This document shows, piece after piece, positions 61,207 through 64,000 of a stretch of 64,000 nucleotides of DNA. The first letter of the stretch is position 1, and the number at the start of each line of letters is the position of its first letter. A model generated the notes under the pieces. It was not told the DNA's origin, did not search any database, and was given only the letters and a program-made list of their open reading frames with translations. The stretch spans positions 1,116,001 to 1,180,000 of the forward strand of contig NC_017527.1 of assembly GCF_000235565.1 (NCBI RefSeq), written 5' to 3'. A program made the position numbers and the translations under genes. This DNA is from Methanothrix harundinacea 6Ac. GTDB lineage: Archaea; Halobacteriota; Methanosarcinia; Methanotrichales; Methanotrichaceae.

Positions 61207-62325
61207 ATGAAGATCCTCCATACCCCGCCCCGCTACCCCCCCGCCGTCGGCGGGGTGGAAAATTACGTCCGATCCCTGAGTGGAGAGCTGGTGAAGCTGG
61301 GGCACGAGGTGACCGTCCTCTGTGCCAACGAGCCAAAGTCGGCAGCCGAGGAGATCCTCCAGGGGGTCAAGGTCCGGAGGGTCCCCTATGTCGGCAAGGT
61401 CGCGAATACCAACATCACCCCGGGGCTTCCCATAGCGATCCTCCGGGAGGAGTTCGACCTCCTCCACACCCACCTCCCGACCCCCTGGTCCGCCGACGTC
61501 AGCGGGTTTGCGGCGGCGGCGAAGAGAAAGCCCCTGGTCTTGACATACTATAACGAGATCGTCGGCGAGGGGTCAGCGGGACGGATAGCCCGCCTCTACA
61601 ACGGTACGGGTTTGAGGCTCCTCCTCCGCCTGGCCGCGAGGATCACCATCATCCAGCCGGAGTACCTCAAATCTCCCCACCTCCGGGGGTTTGAGGAGAA
61701 GGTCGAGGTGATACCCGTCGGGGTCGACCTTGCGCGGTTCAGGCCCCAGAGGGCGGCTGCCGACGGGAGGACCCTCTTCTTTTTGAGCCTCCTGGACAGG
61801 CATCACCGGTACAAGGGGCTGGAGGTCCTCCTCTCGGCCCTGGCGGTGGTGAAGGAGGAGGTCAGCGACGTCCAGCTCCTCGTCGGGGGCGGCGGGGAGC
61901 TCCTAGATCATTATCGGAGGGCTTCGGCCCGCCTGGGGCTGGAGGAGAACGTCCAGTTCCTAGGCTTCGTCCCCGAAGAGATGGTGGCGAAGCATTATAA
62001 CAGATGCGACATCTTCATCCTCCCGTCCACCTCCCGGTCCCAGGAGGGGTTCGGGATGGTCGCCCTGGAGGCGTTGGCCTGCGGAAGACCGGTGATCTGC
62101 ACCAGGATCGTCGGGGTCGCGGAGGACGTCGAGCGGGTCGGGGCAGGCCTCGTCGTCGAGCCGAATGACCCTGAAGGGCTGGCCAGGGCGATAGCCCGCC
62201 TCCTCCAGAGCGGGCCGGAGGCCCGGAGGATGGGGGCGGCGGGAAGGAGGCTTGCCGAGGAGAGGTACGGCTGGAGGAAGGTGGCGGAGAGGTTCGAGGG
62301 GCTGTACCAGGATCTGGTTGGATAG
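61207..62325 (+). CDS. Family-4 glycosyltransferase
   Basis: A 372-residue GT-B enzyme starting MKILHTPPRYPPAVGGVENYV, with IPVGVDLARFRP and PSTSRSQEGFGMVALEALACGRPVI. ATG 61207 is 13 bp after the previous stop. Together with its neighbour it would extend the lipid-linked glycan. Confidence 0.88.
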   Translation: MKILHTPPRYPPAVGGVENYVRSLSGELVKLGHEVTVLCANEPKSAAEEILQGVKVRRVPYVGKVANTNITPGLPIAILREEFDLLHTHLPTPWSADVSGFAAAAKRKPLVLTYYNEIVGEGSAGRIARLYNGTGLRLLLRLAARITIIQPEYLKSPHLRGFEEKVEVIPVGVDLARFRPQRAAADGRTLFFLSLLDRHHRYKGLEVLLSALAVVKEEVSDVQLLVGGGGELLDHYRRASARLGLEENVQFLGFVPEEMVAKHYNRCDIFILPSTSRSQEGFGMVALEALACGRPVICTRIVGVAEDVERVGAGLVVEPNDPEGLARAIARLLQSGPEARRMGAAGRRLAEERYGWRKVAERFEGLYQDLVG

Positions 62326-62384
62326 GTGGCACCGGATCGATAGATATAAAAAAAAGTCATCGATGAGAATCCAGGAGGCGTCAA

Positions 62385-63623
62385 ATGGACCTGAAAGATA
62401 AGAGAGTCCTCGTCACCGGTATCAGCGGCTTTGTCGGCTCGAAGCTCGGAAAGCGGCTGGTGGACGAGGGGGCGGAGGTCTTCGGACTTTTGAGGAGGAG
62501 GGCCGACGGGATCCTCCCCCACAACCTGAAGAGGGAGGGGGTGGGACCCCAGGTGAGGCTTCTGGAGGGGGACCTGGCCGAGATCTCCAGCCTGGGGGCG
62601 GCGCTGACGGCCAGCGATCCGGACCTGGTCTTCCACCTCGCGGCCCAGTCCTTCGTCCCCCGCTCCTTTGCCAGCCCCCTGGAGACGGCGGAGGCGAACT
62701 GCCTGGGGACCGCAAACCTCCTGGAGGCGATCAGGATCAAGGAGGTCGATCCCGTATTCGTCTTCGCCGGGTCGAGCGAGGAGTACGGCCTCGTCATCTC
62801 CTCCGAGGAGCAGCTCCAGAGGGCGCGGGATAAGTATGGGACGGTCTTCCCCGAGCCCGCAGAGGTCCCGGAGCTCCCCATTAAGGAGACGAACCCGCTG
62901 CGGCCCATGTCCCCCTACGCCGCGAGCAAGGTCTACGGGGACTTTTTGACGAGGAACTACTGCCACTCCTACGGCCTCAAAACCGTAGTATCGAGGGCCT
63001 TCAACCACGAGGGGGCAGGTCGAGGCGGGATCTTCGTCACCTCCGTCGTCACGAGCCAGGTGATGAGCCTCGTGATGGGGGAGGCGGATAAGATCCGAAT
63101 AGGAAACGTCAACGCCTTCCGGGACTGGTCCCACGTCGACGACGTCATCGACGGCTACCTCCTCCTCGCCGATAAGGGGCGGTTCGGGGACGTCTACAAC
63201 CAGGGGTCGATGAGGACGAACTCCGTCCTCAGCTACCTCCTCCTCAGCCTGGAGAGGGCGGGCTACCCCATCGACGGGATCGAGACCTTCCGGGGTGAGA
63301 AGGCGGTGGCCAGCCCCACGGAGCAGGACCCCTCGGAGATCTTCGGATCGAAGTTTGAGAAGACGAAGGTCGACGGGATGCTCCTCCGGGGGGAGGTGGA
63401 GTTCGGGGCCGAGGACGGCGGGGTCGTCGCCCTCTCAGGGGCGGATAGGGTCCCGATCGAGTTTGATCCCGAGAGGTTCAGGCCCGCCGAGGTCCCGATC
63501 CTCTTCTCGGAGACCGCCAAGATATCCGGCCTCGGGTTCGTCGCGAGGAGGAGCCTCGGGGATATCATCGAGGACCAGCTGAACCACTACCTCTCCGAGG
63601 CCGAGAGGAAGGGGTGGGGTTGA
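62385..63623 (+). CDS. NAD-dependent nucleotide-sugar epimerase/dehydratase (GDP-mannose 4,6-dehydratase-like)
   Basis: A 412-residue extended short-chain dehydrogenase. The NAD site is VTGISGFVGSKL, the catalytic Ser region FAGSSEEYG, and the catalytic YxxxK is in PYAASKVYG. GRGGIFVTSVVTSQV resembles the GDP-mannose dehydratase branch. About 60 extra C-terminal residues (LGFVARRSLGDIIEDQLNHYL) lie beyond the common fold. It makes an activated deoxy- or epimerised sugar for the glycan. Confidence 0.82.
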   Translation: MDLKDKRVLVTGISGFVGSKLGKRLVDEGAEVFGLLRRRADGILPHNLKREGVGPQVRLLEGDLAEISSLGAALTASDPDLVFHLAAQSFVPRSFASPLETAEANCLGTANLLEAIRIKEVDPVFVFAGSSEEYGLVISSEEQLQRARDKYGTVFPEPAEVPELPIKETNPLRPMSPYAASKVYGDFLTRNYCHSYGLKTVVSRAFNHEGAGRGGIFVTSVVTSQVMSLVMGEADKIRIGNVNAFRDWSHVDDVIDGYLLLADKGRFGDVYNQGSMRTNSVLSYLLLSLERAGYPIDGIETFRGEKAVASPTEQDPSEIFGSKFEKTKVDGMLLRGEVEFGAEDGGVVALSGADRVPIEFDPERFRPAEVPILFSETAKISGLGFVARRSLGDIIEDQLNHYLSEAERKGWG

Positions 63624-63737
63624 AGGTGAGGGGAACCTTCTGCCGGATCGGGGCCGCTCCTGGGGGCGAGGCGGTCGCCTTCGCCTCACACCGGCGGCAG
63701 CGGCTCTCTCTTGAGAAGAGGTCTTACAGGTGGTCCC

Positions 63738-64000
63738 ATGCCGTTTGAGTTCGAAGAGCTGGGCCTTCCGGGCGTTCTTCTGATAAAGCCGAGGATCTTT
63801 CGGGACGACCGGGGGTACTTCCTTGAGACGTACAAGAAGGAGGATCTTGCGAGGGCCGGGATCGAGGGCGAGTTCGTCCAGGACAACTGCTCCAGGTCCG
63901 CGTACGGGGTCCTGAGGGGGATGCACTTCCAGCGAGAGCCCTGCGCCCAGGCGAAGATCGTCCAGTGCGTCAGGGGCGTCGTCTACGACGTCGCCGTCGA
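63738..64000 (+). CDS. rmlC: dTDP-4-dehydrorhamnose 3,5-epimerase, N-terminal part
   Basis: The frame starts at ATG 63738 after AGGTGG and runs off the window. It reads FEELGLPGVLLIKPRIFRDDRGYFLETY, FVQDNCSRSAYGVLRGMHFQ and AKIVQCVRGVVYDVAV, the RmlC cupin pattern with the catalytic His of GMHFQ. It is a step of dTDP-rhamnose synthesis. Confidence 0.92.
   Translation, partial: MPFEFEELGLPGVLLIKPRIFRDDRGYFLETYKKEDLARAGIEGEFVQDNCSRSAYGVLRGMHFQREPCAQAKIVQCVRGVVYDVAV

Noticed and set aside
61995-63134. A 379-codon minus-strand frame across the GT4 and epimerase genes
   Set aside because: It spans the junction of two well-recognised plus-strand genes and has no domain pattern.

Overview
The window looks like a chromosome segment of a high-GC acetoclastic methanogen of the Methanotrichaceae (Methanothrix/Methanosaeta group). 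The support is an archaeal-type prolyl-tRNA synthetase, the methanofuran-pathway ligase MfnD, a ferredoxin plus geranylgeranyl reductase pair for ether-lipid saturation, AglB, a methanogen S-layer protein, DUF1699, CooC for CODH/ACS maturation, and A/T-rich TATA boxes upstream of GC-rich genes. The genus is an inference; no rRNA is present.

Layout. 1-5.6 kb: the end of an S-layer gene, then an accessory zone of MntA/HepT (MNT-HEPN) toxin-antitoxin pairs with at least four decayed copies, a DUF2283/PBECR-like pair, a solitary HicB and a methyltransferase with a duplicated fragment. 5.6-22.3 kb: a metal-uptake region. It holds a FecCD/BtuC-type transporter in one operon with cooC, two tandem substrate-binding proteins carrying N-terminal dockerin modules, an Opp/Nik-type transporter with an embedded SAM methyltransferase, a ZnuABC-type transporter, and a frameshifted fmdE. 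A 13-bp palindrome like TTAGTGTTACTAA recurs before three of these units. 22.5-26.4 kb: a membrane-protein gene apparently split by an IS5-type element, a DUF5320/DUF134 pair and a secreted repeat protein broken by a stop codon. 26.5-32.1 kb: UbiA, GT2, tRNA-Ala(GGC), LysE, SpoIIM-like, proS and mfnD.

32.1-37.9 kb is the most unusual part. The last ~200 bp of mfnD occur three times, and the copies bracket toxin-antitoxin modules (hicAB, tumAE). Behind them lie three more hicAB modules, a decayed tumAE copy and a CHAT-domain fragment. 37.9-44.2 kb is a housekeeping block (thrC, core methionine synthase, DUF1699, tpiA, acylphosphatase, ferredoxin, ggr). 44.3-47.3 kb is an eroded type I restriction locus: hsdM lacking its catalytic motif, a YhcG nuclease, a 37-codon ORF, and hsdS and hsdR stubs. 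47.6-64 kb carries MFS, secreted, protease, peroxiredoxin, VWA, hpt and DUF357 genes and a glycosylation/polysaccharide locus (aglB, GT2, two GT4, a nucleotide-sugar dehydratase/epimerase, rmlC). Two TnpB elements sit in this last block.

Together the genes show metal supply feeding Ni- and cofactor-dependent methanogenesis enzymes, a surface-glycan locus, and two accumulation zones of toxin-antitoxin modules and their relics.
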